The translations under genes and the position numbers were made by a program. Positions 1-11,262 of a DNA stretch of 64,000 bases are shown here, one piece after another. The notes under the pieces are model-generated. The model was not told the DNA's origin. It ran no database searches and worked only from the letters and a program-made list of their open reading frames with translations. The stretch lies in NCBI GenBank assembly GCA_037157565.1, contig JAZHRO010000063.1:11328001-11392000 (forward strand), read 5' to 3'. The DNA comes from Thalassia testudinum (Eukaryota; Streptophyta; Magnoliopsida; Alismatales; Hydrocharitaceae). How positions within the stretch are numbered: position 1 is the stretch's first letter; the number at the start of each line of letters is the position of its first letter.

Positions 1-687
1 CGTCTGACCCGGTGCTTAGACGACTTAACTATGCATTTGCTACAGTGCAGCTCCTTCTTCTTCCGCGGGTCTTCTTCTTCGCCTGCGCCTGCACACTTCA
101 GAGTTTTTTTTTTTCGTCAGAGGCAAAACCTACTCTACCCTCCCCCCCCCCGCGTCTCTCTCTCTTTCTGAAACCACTCTTGGGAAAGCTCTCCCAGAGC
201 TGCCGGGTAATCGGGTTCGGGTCACGCCCGGGTCCAGGCCCACCGGCGTGCGTGGTGGGCGAGGAGTGCAGGTCAGTCTAAGTCGGGTCGGGTCAGGTCC
301 GCGGGGCGTGAGCGCGGACGAGACCGGGTAACCGGGCGGGTGTAAGGGGACCTCACCCCGTGTACTGAGGCAGTAAGGCTACTGCACAAAATCAATTTAA
401 ACAGTGGAACGGGTGTGAGGCTTACCGATGTGGGACTAAACGCAGACCTTTCCTCGCGTGCGCCTGCTGGGAGACCGCGGCCTGGCTTCTGCAGCTGCGG
501 CTTCGATTTGCATAGGTTGCTGGCTGGCTGCCTTCGCAAGACTCCCCGTACTCCGCAGCAGCTGGAGACCTGGAGTCCTCAAGCCTGGAGCGCGGGAGAA
601 GCTGCTTCAATGTGCGTTAATGGCGGTCGAACCTCAAAACCTGTCGGACACGAATATGGCCTCTCGGCCTGATCAAACCACTGGGGA

Positions 688-712
688 ACCTTCGCCGTGG
701 CACGGCGAAGGT
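688..712. repeat. Perfect 12-bp hairpin in A LTR
   Basis: 688-699 (ACCTTCGCCGTG) is the exact reverse complement of 701-712, with a single-base loop. It lies downstream of the TATA box, so it would be in the transcribed R-U5 leader. Confidence 0.8.
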
Positions 713-1057
713 GAGGAGCTGCGCGGCAGGCCGCAAGGTGGTGTCTGGCGGCAGCCCTGGGTCGGACTGCAACCGGAGGAATGGGTTTGTTCGGGGGAGT
801 GTTACGGAGGTGTGGAGTGGCAGTGGAGGGGTGGGGGGTGCTCAGTGTGATGAGGCGGAGGTTTGGTGAGGGTCGGCGAGCCGTGTGGGTCACTGAGGTG
901 ATGGGAGCGGCTCGCCGGAGGGTGGTCGGAGGCGAAGGGGGTGAAGGTGGTCAGGGTCGGTAGAGGGCTTAATTGAATAAATTGAAAGCGGGGAAAGAAA
1001 GAGGAGGAGAAGGGGAGTAGCTCTAGCTTACTTGCAGGGACGAAGGGGGAGGAACAG

Positions 1058-1082
1058 GGCGACAGTCGTATCGACTGTCGCC
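1058..1082. repeat. Perfect 11-bp hairpin in A LTR
   Basis: 1058-1068 (GGCGACAGTCG) pairs exactly with 1072-1082, with loop TAT. It is in the predicted transcribed leader of the LTR. Confidence 0.8.
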
Positions 1083-1328
1083 GGAGAAGACGATGCTCAG
1101 GGAAAGGGGCAGCGGCGAGCAGAGAGCCGGAGAGGCGCCAGCTGGGTGCGGCGTGGCGCAGGAAGAGCAGGGGAGGAAGTCTCTGCTGCTGGTATTGCGG
1201 CAGAGCGAAGAGGTGGAGGGGGAGGAAACCGCCGGAGCTGGTGAGCGTCTGCCGGAGGAAGAAGAGAAGAAAGTTGGGGATTTTCTCCGTCAGATCCAGG
1301 CTGCCCTGGTCGGTGGAGCAACGGGGGG

Positions 1329-1337
1329 TATTTATAG
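1329..1337 (-). promoter_or_regulatory. TATA box of element A LTR
   Basis: Minus strand reads CCCTATAAATACCCCCC, a good plant TATA box, about 925 bp from the LTR start. This is a normal U3 length for Athila-type LTRs. Transcription would run toward position 1. Confidence 0.6.
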
Positions 1338-1408
1338 GGATCAAACAGGGAGGAAGGCGGAGGGAGACGACGTGTCTCCCTCGCCGGAGAATGGTCGGAA
1401 ACAAGAGC

Positions 1409-1568
1409 CCATACCGTCCGTGCGTTCGCACGGCCGGTATGGTGGGCTACAACGACCAGGGGGTGTCCCTGCAACGGCTGACGACGCAGGGCACCCCCGG
1501 TTTACTTGCCAGGTCCCCCACCTCACCCTGCGCGGCGCCATGCTCCGCGCAAGGTCGCCGGAGCATGG
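1409..1568. repeat. Cluster of three consecutive hairpins in the A LTR promoter
   Basis: Three inverted repeats follow each other. First: 1409-1416 and 1418-1424 pair with 1435-1442 and 1427-1433, giving a 34-base hairpin with one mismatch and a TT loop. Second: 1459-1465 plus 1467-1472 pair with 1486-1498 (13 pairs, one bulge). Third: 1538-1547 pairs with 1559-1568 (10 pairs, loop of 11). On the minus strand they lie 70-230 bp upstream of the TATA box. Confidence 0.75.
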
Positions 1569-2260
1569 TGCTGGCAGGTTTTGCAGGAGGGACCTGATTG
1601 CAAAGAACGAAGGAGAGTTAGGGGCCAAAATGCGAGGGTTCAAAAGTTGAGGGCCAAAGAGTAAATATATGAGGACCAAAGTGTAAAGTCGGTCAATGAG
1701 GTTTCTTCTTAGGCTCAAGTTTTTATACATGACTAATTAGGACCTAAGGAATCTGATGGTGAATTTCATTTTCATATTAAACCTTGTTTGACCGGTCAAT
1801 TTGCGCAAAAACCCAAATTAAGTTATTAATTGGGCATGGTTCTCAATGTAGGTCAAAATGGGTTCTAAAGGCCAAATTGAAGGTTCTAAACCCTAGAGAT
1901 TATTTTTCTATGAATTTTAGAGGGTTTATTCTATTTTTACTTTGCCTCGAACCTTGTGAATTGAAGTGGGTTGTTTTAGGGTTACAGATTATCATTTGGT
2001 TTCTTGGAAGTGCTGTAGCCCTTGCTAGATCATCTCATCCCACTTTTATTCTTATTAAGCTGCTTTGACCTATGTTTGGGCCCTGAATTACCCTGTATGC
2101 AGATTATACTGGTAAAATTGCACTTTTACCCCTTATGACTTGTTTTCTTCTCAAACTCAGAATTCTCTGAGTTAAGCCTTTCCTTGAGATATGTAGGAGC
2201 TTTTATCCTTTGTATTAGGTCAAAATGAGCTAGTTATGGCTCATGATGAGGTTCTCATCA

Positions 2261-3808
2261 TACCCCCATGCCTAGCTTTTGCTAGTCCCTTAGCAAAAAC
2301 TTAAGGTTTCAACCCTTGTTCTAGACCATGAAGTTTTTAATAGTTTTAGATAAGTGCCTTTTTTATTTGAGCATAGATTAGGTTAGAATGCTGACCACAG
2401 GCCTAAAAGGTACTCTAGTACCAATCAAGATCCAAATCTGTCTAGCCTTAGCCTCAGTCTTTTAGCAAACGTTTTTAAGGCCCACAAGAACTAACCTAAG
2501 GTTTATTGGACTTCGTGGTTAAAGCACCCGTGCTTGAAATGATTTTAGCCCTGGCTCAGTTCGCAGTGCGTTTTGTAAGAGAGAGATAGAAAGTTTTTCT
2601 GTTTGGAGAGTTTTCTCTCTCTTTTTCTTTTTAGTTCTAGCCTAGGATTGGCTTTTCAACACGGTCTGTATCAGATTCCTTGCTCCCATCATCAATCCTC
2701 AAGGGTTCCTGGCGATCGATGCTTCGAGATAGCACCGCCCATGGCAACCCCCGGAACCCTGGCTATTGAGATTTCGAGATAATCCCATCCATGGTATTCC
2801 GTGGCCGAATCCAGACCCTGGCAATTGACACTTCGAGATAATGCCATCCATGGAATCTGAACCAGCAGAGTGCTTACATGCCCCCAGTAGGATATGTAAA
2901 TATCCTAAGAGACAAGCACCGAGGAGATGATATTTTGTTACGCATCTTCGAGGGGATTTCCCCGCCTCTCTGCGCTGGGAACTCGTCCAAATCAACTTGT
3001 GTTGATCGGCCGCTCCTATTCTAGGTGTTCTTTTCAGATTTTTGCGACGCTTCTGCGTGATTCTGATTTTTACGCTTACTGAACCAGGCTGTGTGTGAGA
3101 TTAGGGTGCTTAGGTTACTGAGTCCCGTAAACCAAAAATTAGTTAACGAGGCCGAATACTCCCTAAGCCTTAGACCTAATACTTCAGCTTTTCATTTTCC
3201 TCAACCTCTTGAGGAGTGTCCAGATCTTAATGGGTACTAAAAGTCTATTCAAGAATGCCTAAGGTTTGCATTCTTTACTAATCTTATTGTGCACTTTTCT
3301 TGAATGAGGTCTAGAACTTAGGTTAATTCATTAGTTCCTTACTAATGACTATCACTTTTTCTCATAATTTTGTGCTCCTTTTTCCTTTTGTTTCTTATCT
3401 CCTTTGCAAAATTTCCTTCTCCTCTTTTCCTCTTGTTCTTTTTCGAAAAATTTTTTTAATTTTTATGGTGTTTTTGGCATATGTGAATTTTTTTGTTTGA
3501 AACCTTTTCTTACAAGTTTTTGTACTTTCATACCCCCCCATGCCTAAGATTTGCAATGTCCTCATTGTAACCTAGGGGGTCTTAGTTCATTCCTTAAGAC
3601 AGAAATTTGGGTGAGTGGATGGGTCGGGTTGAATTTTTGCGGACGATTTCAAATCTCAGATGCGAACATCTGAGTTGGGGTCGGCTGTCTATAAGGGTGA
3701 ACTTCGAGTGCTGAAAGATGTCAGAACAAGTTTCAGGTTTTCAAAGAGAATGACGGGCTGCCTCCCGTTAAGCGCTGAGTTTTACGCCATCGGCTGGGCG
3801 CAATAAGC
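2261..3808 (-). other. 3' non-coding region of element A, with 3 degenerate repeats
   Basis: Sequence between the pol stop codon and the 3' LTR. Two blocks recur in elements B and C: the CCCCCATGC...GCAATGTCCTCATT block at 3534-3570 (C: 57947-57975) and the CCCCCATGC...CTTTTGCTAGTC block next to the LTR (2262-2300; B 11717-11755; C 56709-56750). About 2704-2860 holds three copies of a ~41-bp unit containing TTCGAGATA (at 2723, 2773 and 2832), each ending in CCATGG. No env-like frame with recognisable features is present. The 98-residue frame at 2699-2995 (minus) is just a translation of these repeats. Confidence 0.6.
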
Positions 3809-5992
3809 TCAAGGGGAAAGGAGGATATAAGATGCCTCAGCCAAATCAGTAGAAGTTACATCAATGAACGGCTTGAGTCTCTGACCGTTCACGATGAAAG
3901 GTTCAGAATCGTGGCTGAGTGGACTGATTTCGATTGCTCCATTTCCAAAAACCTGTCGGACCAAATATGGTCCGACCCACTTAGATCTCAGTTTTCCTGG
4001 GAAGAGTTTGAGTCGGGCATCAAAGAGTAGGACCTTTTGACCAGGATGAAAGATCTTTCTCGAGATGTGTTTGTCGTGGAAGGCTTTAACCCGCTCCTTG
4101 TAGATTTGCGAGTTCTCGTACGCGTCTCTGCGTAATTCATCGATCTCGCTGATTTGGAGTTTTCTGTGGGTCCTAGCCTTGGAAAGATCTAGATTACAGT
4201 TCCGTACTGCCCAATAGGCTTTATGCTCCAGTTCGACGGGAAGGTGGCATGCCTTTCCGTACACCAATCTAAAGGGAGACATGCCCAATTGGGTCTTGTG
4301 GGCGGTCCTATAGGCCCACAATGCTTCCGGAAGTCGGGACGACCAGTCCTTCCTGTCAGGTCGAACAGTGACTTGCAGGATTTTCTTGATCTCCCGATTA
4401 GACAGCTCAGCTAGACCATTAGTTTGGGGGTGGTAAGGAGTAGAGATTCGGTGAGACACCCCGTATTTGGTCATCAGTGACCTAAACTGAGCATTTGTGA
4501 AATGGGTCCCCCCATCAGAGATTATTACACGAGGAATCCCGAACCTTGAGAAAATGTGTTGATGAATGAATTTGAGAACGATTTTGTGATCACAGGTTCG
4601 GGTCGGTATGGCTTCGATCCATTTGGACACGTAGTCCACAGCCAACAGAATGTATTCGAAACCATCCGAAACAGAAAAGGGGCCCATAAAATCAATCCCC
4701 CAAACATCAAAGATTTCGCATACTAGAATCGGTTGCATAGGCATCATGTCGCGACGGCTCATGTTGCCCAAAGTCTGGCAACGACTGCATGCCTTGCAAT
4801 GACTGTATGCGTCTTTGAACAGTGTGGGCCAGTAAAAGCCGCACTGGAGGACTTTTGCTGCGGTTTTATGCCCGGCAAAATGGCCACCGCATGCCTGGTC
4901 ATGGCAGAAAGAGAGGATATTGTTGACTTCCCCTTCCGGGACACATCTCCAGATGATCTGATCGGCACCTATGCGGAAGAGGTACGGGTCTTCCCAAATG
5001 TAATACTTGGCATCGGAGCGTAATTTGTCTTTCTTGGCCTTCGGCCAATCGGACGGGGTCTGATGAGATGCCAAGTAATTTACAATATTAGCGAACCATG
5101 GAAGGCTAGTACCAATAGTCAGCAGGTGCTCATCGGGAAAATGCTCAGTGATGGGTCCGGAAGGGTCAATTATTTCAGAAGGAAGACGGGACAAGTGATC
5201 AGCTACCACGTTTTGTTTTCCCGCTTTATCGCGAATCTCAAGGTCAAATTCTTGCAACAGCAAGATCCATCGGATCAATCGAGGTTTCGCGTCCTTCTTT
5301 GCAAGGAGATGCCTCACAGCCGTGTGATCCGAGTATATGATGACATGGGAACCCAGAAGGTACGATCTGAACTTCTCTAGGGCAAATACTACAGCTAGCA
5401 GCTCTTTCTCAGTAACTGTATAGTTACGCTGAGCCTCATCGAGTGTTTTGCTGGCGTAGTAAATGACCACAGGTTTCTTGTCATTTTTCTGCCCCAAAAC
5501 CGCTCCTACAGCGAAGTCGGATGCATCACACATGATCTCAAAGGGTTGAGACCAATCAGGGGACTGTAGGATCGGTGCTTGGGTGACTCGGTCACGCAAG
5601 ATTTCAAATGCTTGAGTGCATTCCTTGGAGATTTCGAAGGGAACATCCTTGGAGAGAAGAGTGGTCAGGGGGCGTGCGATTTTTGAAAAATCAGGGATAA
5701 ATCGTCGATAAAAACCGACATGCCCTAAAAAGGATCGGATGTCCCTGATCGAGCTAGGCATAGGAAGGTGAGAAATCAGATTAACCTTAGCTCGATCCAC
5801 TTGGATACCTTTCTCCGAAATTGAGTGTCCCAGGACAATTCCCTCAGGCACCATGAAATGGCTCTTTTCCCAGGAAAGAACCAAATTCACATCGATGCAC
5901 CTCCTGAGTATCTGGACCAAGTGTTGGAGGCAATCGTCGAATGATGCTCCGAAAACTGAAAAGTCATCCATGAAGACTTCATGGATAATCAC
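3809..5992 (-). pseudogene. Athila-type Ty3/gypsy pol: RT C-terminus, RNase H, integrase
   Basis: An uninterrupted 727-codon frame, the longest in the window. Domains in order: the RT catalytic segment FMDDFSVFG at the N-terminus; RT thumb; RNase H from about residue 150 ([13 protein letters not shown], the [15 protein letters not shown] block, [11 protein letters not shown] and a DHLSRL end); a zinc-binding HHCC integrase N-domain ([12 protein letters not shown] ... CKACSRCQ); the integrase core with D in GIDFMGPF, D in ISDGGTHF and E in [11 protein letters not shown]; and a C-terminal domain. The catalytic residues are present. Sequence style matches the Athila lineage. The frame opens inside RT, not at a true start: the N-terminal RT is in another frame (5979-6374), so one frameshift separates them. 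Gag, protease and the RT N-terminus upstream are missing. Element A is therefore truncated but younger-looking than its neighbours. Confidence 0.9.
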
Positions 5993-6374
5993 CTACCATA
6001 TCTGAGAATATGGCAAGCATGCATCGCTGAAAAGTAGCGGGTGCATTGCAAAGACCGAAAGGCATCCTTCGGAAAGCGTATGTTCCGAAGGGGCAGGTGA
6101 ACGTGGTCTTTTCTTGGTCCTCAGGATGGATTGCCACCTGGTTATAACCGGAGTACCCGTCAAGAAAGCACAAGAACCTATTTCCCGCTAGTTTTTCGAG
6201 AATTTGATCAATGAAGGGTAGTGGGAAATGATCCTTCTTCGTGGAGGAATTGAGTCGACGGTAATCTATACAGACTCTCCACGAGTTGGCTAATCGGGTA
6301 GGAATGATTTCTCCGGTCTCAGTCGTTATAGTGGTGAGTCCTGCCTTCTTGGGCACGACCTGAATTGGGCTCAC
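5979..6374 (-). pseudogene. N-terminal RT segment of element A
   Basis: Encodes SPIQVVPKKAG, the WRVCIDYRRLNSSTKKDHFPLPF block, FLDGYSGYNQVAIHPEDQEKTTFTCPFGTYAFRRMPFGLCNAPATFQ and LAIFSDMVG. These are the RT fingers and palm motifs preceding the catalytic FMDD found in the overlapping frame. The join with the downstream frame is a one-base shift near 5985-5992. Upstream of about 6375 (minus sense) recognisable pol stops and L1-type LTR sequence begins, so this is a truncation junction. Confidence 0.88.
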
Positions 6375-7113
6375 ATATTGAAACAGGTCTCAAATAAGCA
6401 ATCGAGCTACACTGATGGATTTAAGATGAAAATCAGAGTCCAACGACTTTGAAATCGCCCCAATCTAACCTCTGTAGCTCCCATAATGAGTCCGGGATGT
6501 TCTGACCGTTGATCTGATGATTAACGACCCTCATTGAGCCATGTGGCGCTATCCCAATGCTCTATCCCACGCCAGCAGTGCCCTCTCCTTCTCTTCATCA
6601 CGCTAAAGCATGTGATCTCAGCCATCCAATCAACATTGGACGATCCGCGAAGTGCCACGCCATTCCTCTCCCTCAGCTGCACGATTGGTGATCAACGATC
6701 GAGGTCAAACCATCCGCAGTCGTAGCTCAGCAAAAGAGTACATGCTCTCGAGCACGAGCGACGCGAGATCGAATCACAATCCGCGCATCCTCTCTCGCAA
6801 AGCACGCTTCAATTAAGCCATCCGATCAATCATCAACGTCTTGGATGAGGCCACGTCGACTACGCACGATTGTGCGATCACGAGCGCTTGTTGGTGAGCG
6901 AATCTCCACCGTTGAAGGCACGATTGAGGGGTTTTCTCGACCGTCAAATGAAGAGATCAACGACTCTCAAGAGGCCATGATAACCACGCGTTTGAGAGCG
7001 CTTGCCAGCGTGCGTGCGCGCATATGGGCACCTATCCAGTGCACGAAAACTGATTCAACGTGATTCTAGGCCAGTTTGGGGGAGGTTCAAGGCTAATTCT
7101 TGGTGTTTTTCAC

Positions 7114-7123
7114 CTATAAAAGG
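7114..7123 (+). promoter_or_regulatory. TATA box of L1
   Basis: CTATAAAAGG followed by ACCCTATGG, the same context as in L2. Confidence 0.5.
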
Positions 7124-7506
7124 ACCCTATGGCCTCGCCTTGCAACATGTCTTCTTCACAAGCAATTCTCTACCTTCTAGACCTTCAACACAAGTCCCCG
7201 GAGATGTCAACGAAGCTTCCTCCACCACCGTGGTTGCCTTGACTCACTTCTAATTCTTGTTTAGTTTATGCATTCCTTTAAGCATTACTATTATTTATAT
7301 ATTTTCCTGTAATTGTGAAACACTGCTATGATTCAAAGAAGATTTCTCTTCCATTATGCCTGCGTTATTTTATCTAGACCTTCATGTTGCTTTTCATATG
7401 CTTGCGACTATCTTTCATGCTAGGTTATGTTAATGCATAGCTAAAACTCATTCTACCATGGATTTCTTTTCTCTCTCACGCAATAAACCATCATGTGACA
7501 ATGAAC

Positions 7507-7619
7507 ATAAGCGACTAAATGATTCAATTTTTCGCCTCCCTATGCTCGACATTCGAACTCACCATTCAACTATTTTTTTTAAAATTGATGTCGTAAGCAC
7601 ACTACAACGAACGAGTTAT
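7507..7619 (+). repeat. 113-bp segment repeated at 14988-15102
   Basis: Both copies start ATAAGC(G/A)ACTAAA and end ACGAGTTAT with only scattered differences. The left copy ends exactly where the B LTR begins. The right copy begins exactly where the plus-oriented B-type LTR fragment ends. It is L1-type LTR sequence. Confidence 0.75.
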
Positions 7620-7920
7620 TGATGGTGAAAACACGCATTTCGTAAAAGCGAATTTGTAGGTCGTTGTAACATGTAGAATCGCAATCAACTTTTAATATTT
7701 ATAAACTTAGATAATCGTGGTATCTAGGTTCGTCCAAGGAGACAATATGTTAGTTGACTACTTGATTCTCTCTCTCACTCTCTCCAAACCTCACTTTATA
7801 TTTTTGGTTTTGCAATTTTTAGGGTTTTAGGAAATAATCGGGAAATTGGAATATGAAGACGAGAAAAACTCGTAACAGAAACTACGCCTATGTGATAAGA
7901 ACATCTTCTCTTTTAAGCTC

Positions 7921-7944
7921 ACCCTAGGCAAGTGTGCCTAGGGT
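7921..7944 (-). repeat. Conserved R-U5 hairpin of B LTR
   Basis: ACCCTAGGC (7921-7929) pairs with GCCTAGGGT (7936-7944), loop of 6, about 300 bp from the LTR 3' end. The same hairpin occurs in C (54784-54807) and in the plus-oriented fragment (14676-14699). Confidence 0.8.
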
Positions 7945-8497
7945 AATTAAGAGAGAAGAATGTGGGTGCACTAAAAAAATAAAAATAACATGAAATTGAA
8001 ACACACAGGATGAAAGGCAAATTGATATATTGCAAAATAGGAGATGATGTCTACACGATGTACTTGGAGAGCTCAGTTGTGTGAAGGATCCCTACACAAC
8101 TAATCTCCAAGTAGAAGAATGCTTCTACACTAATAAAGGCAAAAAATTGCAAGAAGTAGATAATCTCCCAAATGAAATTGAAGAAGAATCTCCTTGCTCC
8201 AAGAATAGTTGCTCCTGAACTTGAAAAGGAGATCTCCTCACTCCTTCCTTGAATGCTCCTTCTAGGGTGGGACATTCACCCTAAGCTCCTTCTTTATGCC
8301 TGACCATCCTCCACTTGATGGTTGCTCCTTGTCTTTGGCACAAGAAAGAAGGGAAGAAGAATAAGGTACCAAGGAGGCAAGGTCGGGTTTGCCTCCTTAA
8401 TCTTCTTTTCTCCTCTCCGTCCTTGTCAAAATTTGAAGTTGCATATAGGTAGTGAATTGTGTGAGCCAAAGATGGATATCTTTGGTGGTAGGAAGGG

Positions 8498-8508
8498 ATA
8501 TAAATAGG
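8498..8508 (-). promoter_or_regulatory. TATA-like box of B LTR
   Basis: Minus strand CCTATTTATAT, aligned with the C LTR TATA box CCTATATATACC at 55351-55362. Confidence 0.45.
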
Positions 8509-8595
8509 AAGGGAAGGAAGGGGGGTAGCATTAGATTATGGATGGGTAGGATGGGTTTATGGGTGGGTGGTTATAGGATGTAGAGTTAGGATTAC

Positions 8596-8907
8596 TTGGT
8601 GCCAACCTAAGGTGTGTCTAGGGTGGTGGTTAAGGTGGTTGGCCACCTAGGGATGTGTGTGTTTTGGTGCCAACTTAGGAGGATTCTAGAAGAGTAGGTT
8701 TTGGAGGGAAAATGCAGTGTAGATATGGTGGTTGTGGTGATGTGTAGGGTTGGAATTTAAGGGGTATATTGGCGCCAAAAAAAGGGGTTTCTAGAAGAGT
8801 GGTTTGGCACCAATAGTAGGTGGCTCTTGGTGGAGGTTATGGGGTGAAGAGGCACCTCTTTTTGGTGCCAAGGTGAAGGGATGCCAAGGAGCTGTTATTG
8901 GTGCCAA
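8596..8907 (-). promoter_or_regulatory. Six TTGGYRCCAA boxes in B LTR U3
   Basis: Ten-base near-palindromic boxes TTGG(T/C)(G/A)CCAA start at 8596, 8664, 8769, 8804, 8862 and 8898. The nearest is 88 bp upstream of the TATA-like box on the minus strand. The C LTR has the same arrangement. Confidence 0.65.
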
Positions 8908-8959
8908 AAGTAGGAGGGTGTAGCTAGTTGTCTTAGGTGGTGTTTAGGGTTAGGTGGAC

Positions 8960-9335
8960 GGCCATAGTGGAGGTGGTGCTAGCTTAGCTAGTAGGATAGT
9001 AGAGGAAGGAGTAGAGGAGTTAGGGTTTTGATTGCTACAGAGGAGGAGCTGAGCTATATGTCTACCTGGAGCTGAAAGCTATTGAAGAGGACTGCATCAA
9101 GCTCATTAGCTAGCTTAGCTAGCTAGTTCTTTGCTAGCTGCTAGCAAAGCTAATGTGAGCTGACTTCTACTGTTGTGAGCTAAGGTGAGCTAGGTCTAAT
9201 CTTCTCGAAGACTATCTAGCAAGCTAAGCTAGCTAGCTTAAGTCAAGTAGCTAAGCTCAACCACGTTGAGCTGAGTTGAGTCTTCGGGAGCTGGACTTGA
9301 GCTGGCCTGAGCTGGTTGAGGACTTCCTCAGCTGA
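8960..9335. repeat. AGCT/GCTAGC-rich low-complexity tract (continues 11268-11480)
   Basis: Dense runs of AGCT, GCTAGCTAGC and GAGCTGAGCTGG. The same tract appears at 55850-56470 in the C LTR, so it is a family feature of the distal U3, split here by the solo LTR. Confidence 0.7.
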
Positions 9336-9340
9336 CCAGG

Positions 9341-11262
9341 TGATGTAGACACATCTATTTCACATAAACCATCTATTTATGCGTGTTCTTAGACAGATAA
9401 TTACATTCAGCATTATAAATATTGCATAACATGCATCATTATGCATTTAGGTTAGATTGTACAAATTATAAGTTAATTTTCCCTTTTTGTGGTTAGAGGA
9501 TAGGACAATATCATTTCGAGGCCTCGGATTGAATATTCAACCATATGGATCTGATCAGGGTGACGATCAAAGTCCAACGCCTCCGAAATCGCCCCGATCA
9601 GACCTCCATAGCATCAAATGCAGTCCGAGAAAGATTAGAGGCCAAGGGGCATGGTGATGTAAAATCCATACCTCAAACGACAAATCCAATTGTATGGATG
9701 GGTTCAAATCGACGATCGCAACCCAACACGCGACAATCGATCCAATCCGACATCTGTAGCACCATCTACAAGTCAAAGAAGATGGGCAGCCATGATGGCG
9801 CCACGTGGTGCCATCACAGCCACCCAACACCGCCTACAGTGCCTCCTCTTCAATCGCACGATCAATCTCAGCTATTGGATCTCCATCCAACAGCTGCGAT
9901 GTGTCCCGTCCATGCCCCCTCACTTCTAAAGAGTGAGGCCAAGAAAAGATGTCGACCGTTGGATTGAGATCCGACCAAGAGAGCACGTAGAGAAGATCAA
10001 GAACTCGCCTCAAACAGCTACGTAGCATAGCGGAGAAGCGCTTCTCGCGAAGAGCATGACGCGCGCTCGAATCCGTGTGAGCAGATTAAATACGCGAAGA
10101 GGCGGGCACAGCGAAATTCCGTCACATAATCAAGATCGAGCAGCAGCGGATGCGACTACGTGGCAGCACGGATGAGCAAGCGCGCCCACGCGCAATCTAA
10201 CACCCAACAAAATGCCCAATCTGACGCAATGAGGTGCGCAGGCGAGCGCATTCCTCGACCATCCGATCTTCATCTGACAGTGGGAAGAGAGGTTGCGTCG
10301 CCTCTTAACGCGCGAAGGCAAAGCGATAAAGGCGCGAACTGGGTCGTCTAGTCGTGATCGAACGATCGAGATTAAGCCTTTAACGCAACACTTGAAGGCA
10401 AGAAGGCGCTAACGTGGCCACACAGCGTTCATCCGATCAGAGGTGAACGGCGGAGATGGAATGCGCGTCTTCACCGACGTTTACCTTTAGCGACAGATAT
10501 GTTCGCCACTAAAGGCCCTGCATTTAATTTTCAACATTTTAAAGAACCCTTTTTCCCTTGTACCTCAACTATATAAAGGACCCTACACCCCCTTTGTAAA
10601 CCATCCCTTCTCTACTTCTCTCACCTCCTCCAAACCTCTACGAGTTGGTCTCATACCCGGGATGCTCCATTAGAGCTAGAGTAAAATAATTTTCCATCTT
10701 CTCACCCCCTTCGTGAAGCATCCTATAGTTGTCTTCTCATTGTCGTTCGAGAAGCGAATCCCACCACGACTTCACCCTGCTTCATCCTCCAGCTTCGTTC
10801 CCCCTCATCCAGCATCTCATCCCCATCATCCGAGCACTCCGTCAATGCGGCTCGTCCTCCAAGCAGCCGTCGAGGAGGATTTCTCTCATCCTTCTCTTTT
10901 TACTGCTTTCTAGTGTAGATTTCCATATGTCTAATTGTAGAAATTAAATGTAATGAACATACTACTATGGTTATGAAACATTTATTTATTCTCTCCCTAT
11001 TTTCTCTTTATTTGTATTATTCTATCTCTCTCTTCTATTAATTATTATTTAAGTAAAATAGCTAGTGTAGATTAATTTCAACCAGCTAATCTACTTTCGT
11101 GACAATAACTCTCACGCGATTTTTAATCAAACGTTCATCTCCCCATGTTCGACTCGGGACTCACTAAAGTTTCGATAAATTTTATCTAATAGCGGATTTT
11201 TATGCGACTGCAATGACAGGTTTTCAAACTTAAAACTTTTAGCGTAGAAATCACGTTCATCA
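9341..11262 (+). mobile_element. L2: solo LTR with perfect target-site duplication
   Basis: Starts TGATGTAGAC and ends GTTCATCA (TG...CA). It is flanked on both sides by CCAGG (9336-9340 and 11263-11267). The homologous C LTR is uninterrupted at this point (about 56220-56250, ...GACTAGG then CTAGCTAGTTGATGG), which serves as the empty site. Length is 1922 bp. TATA at 10570-10578. It contains no internal retroelement sequence, so it is a product of LTR-LTR recombination. Same family as L1. Confidence 0.9.
10570..10578 (+). promoter_or_regulatory. TATA box of solo LTR L2
   Basis: TATATAAAG followed by GACCCTACACCCC, about 1.23 kb into the LTR, in the same context as L1. Confidence 0.55.

Larger units (their letters stand above)
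1..2260 (-). repeat. 3' LTR of Athila-type element A (partial)
   Basis: On the minus strand the LTR starts at 2260, directly after a purine-rich tract (2261-2270, minus sense ending GGGGGTA) that fits a polypurine tract. It begins with TG and a stem-loop: TGATGAG, loop AAC, CTCATCA. A TATA box lies about 925 bp inside at 1329-1337. The U5 end is beyond the left edge of the window. Composition changes sharply: the first ~930 bp of the LTR is ordinary, while 1-1650 is GC-rich with many CpGs and perfect hairpins. Short open frames here (for example minus 802-1431) match no family I recognise and are probably chance frames in GC-rich DNA. The LTR assignment rests on the PPT, the TG start and the position after pol; no second LTR of A is in the window. 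Confidence 0.7.
6376..7619 (+). repeat. L1: truncated Athila-type LTR, plus orientation
   Basis: Related to the solo LTR L2. 6443-6480 matches 9572-9610 (GTCCAACG...GAAATCGCCCC). Both have a TATA box followed by GGACCCTA (7114-7123 and 10570-10578) and a similar AT-rich downstream part ending in a TTCGACTC/ACTCACC-type block. The 5' end is cut at the junction with element A's RT, so no terminal hairpin is seen. The 3' end is cut by the B LTR at 7620. Confidence 0.6.

Noticed and set aside
802..1650. Overlapping long open frames in both strands of the GC-rich left end (up to 209 codons)
   Set aside because: They lie in LTR promoter/leader sequence with hairpins and a TATA box, show no domain, and long frames on both strands are expected at high GC.
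2699..2995. 98-residue minus frame considered as an env-like product of element A
   Set aside because: No signal peptide, transmembrane segment or family similarity. The sequence is a translation of three degenerate DNA repeats.
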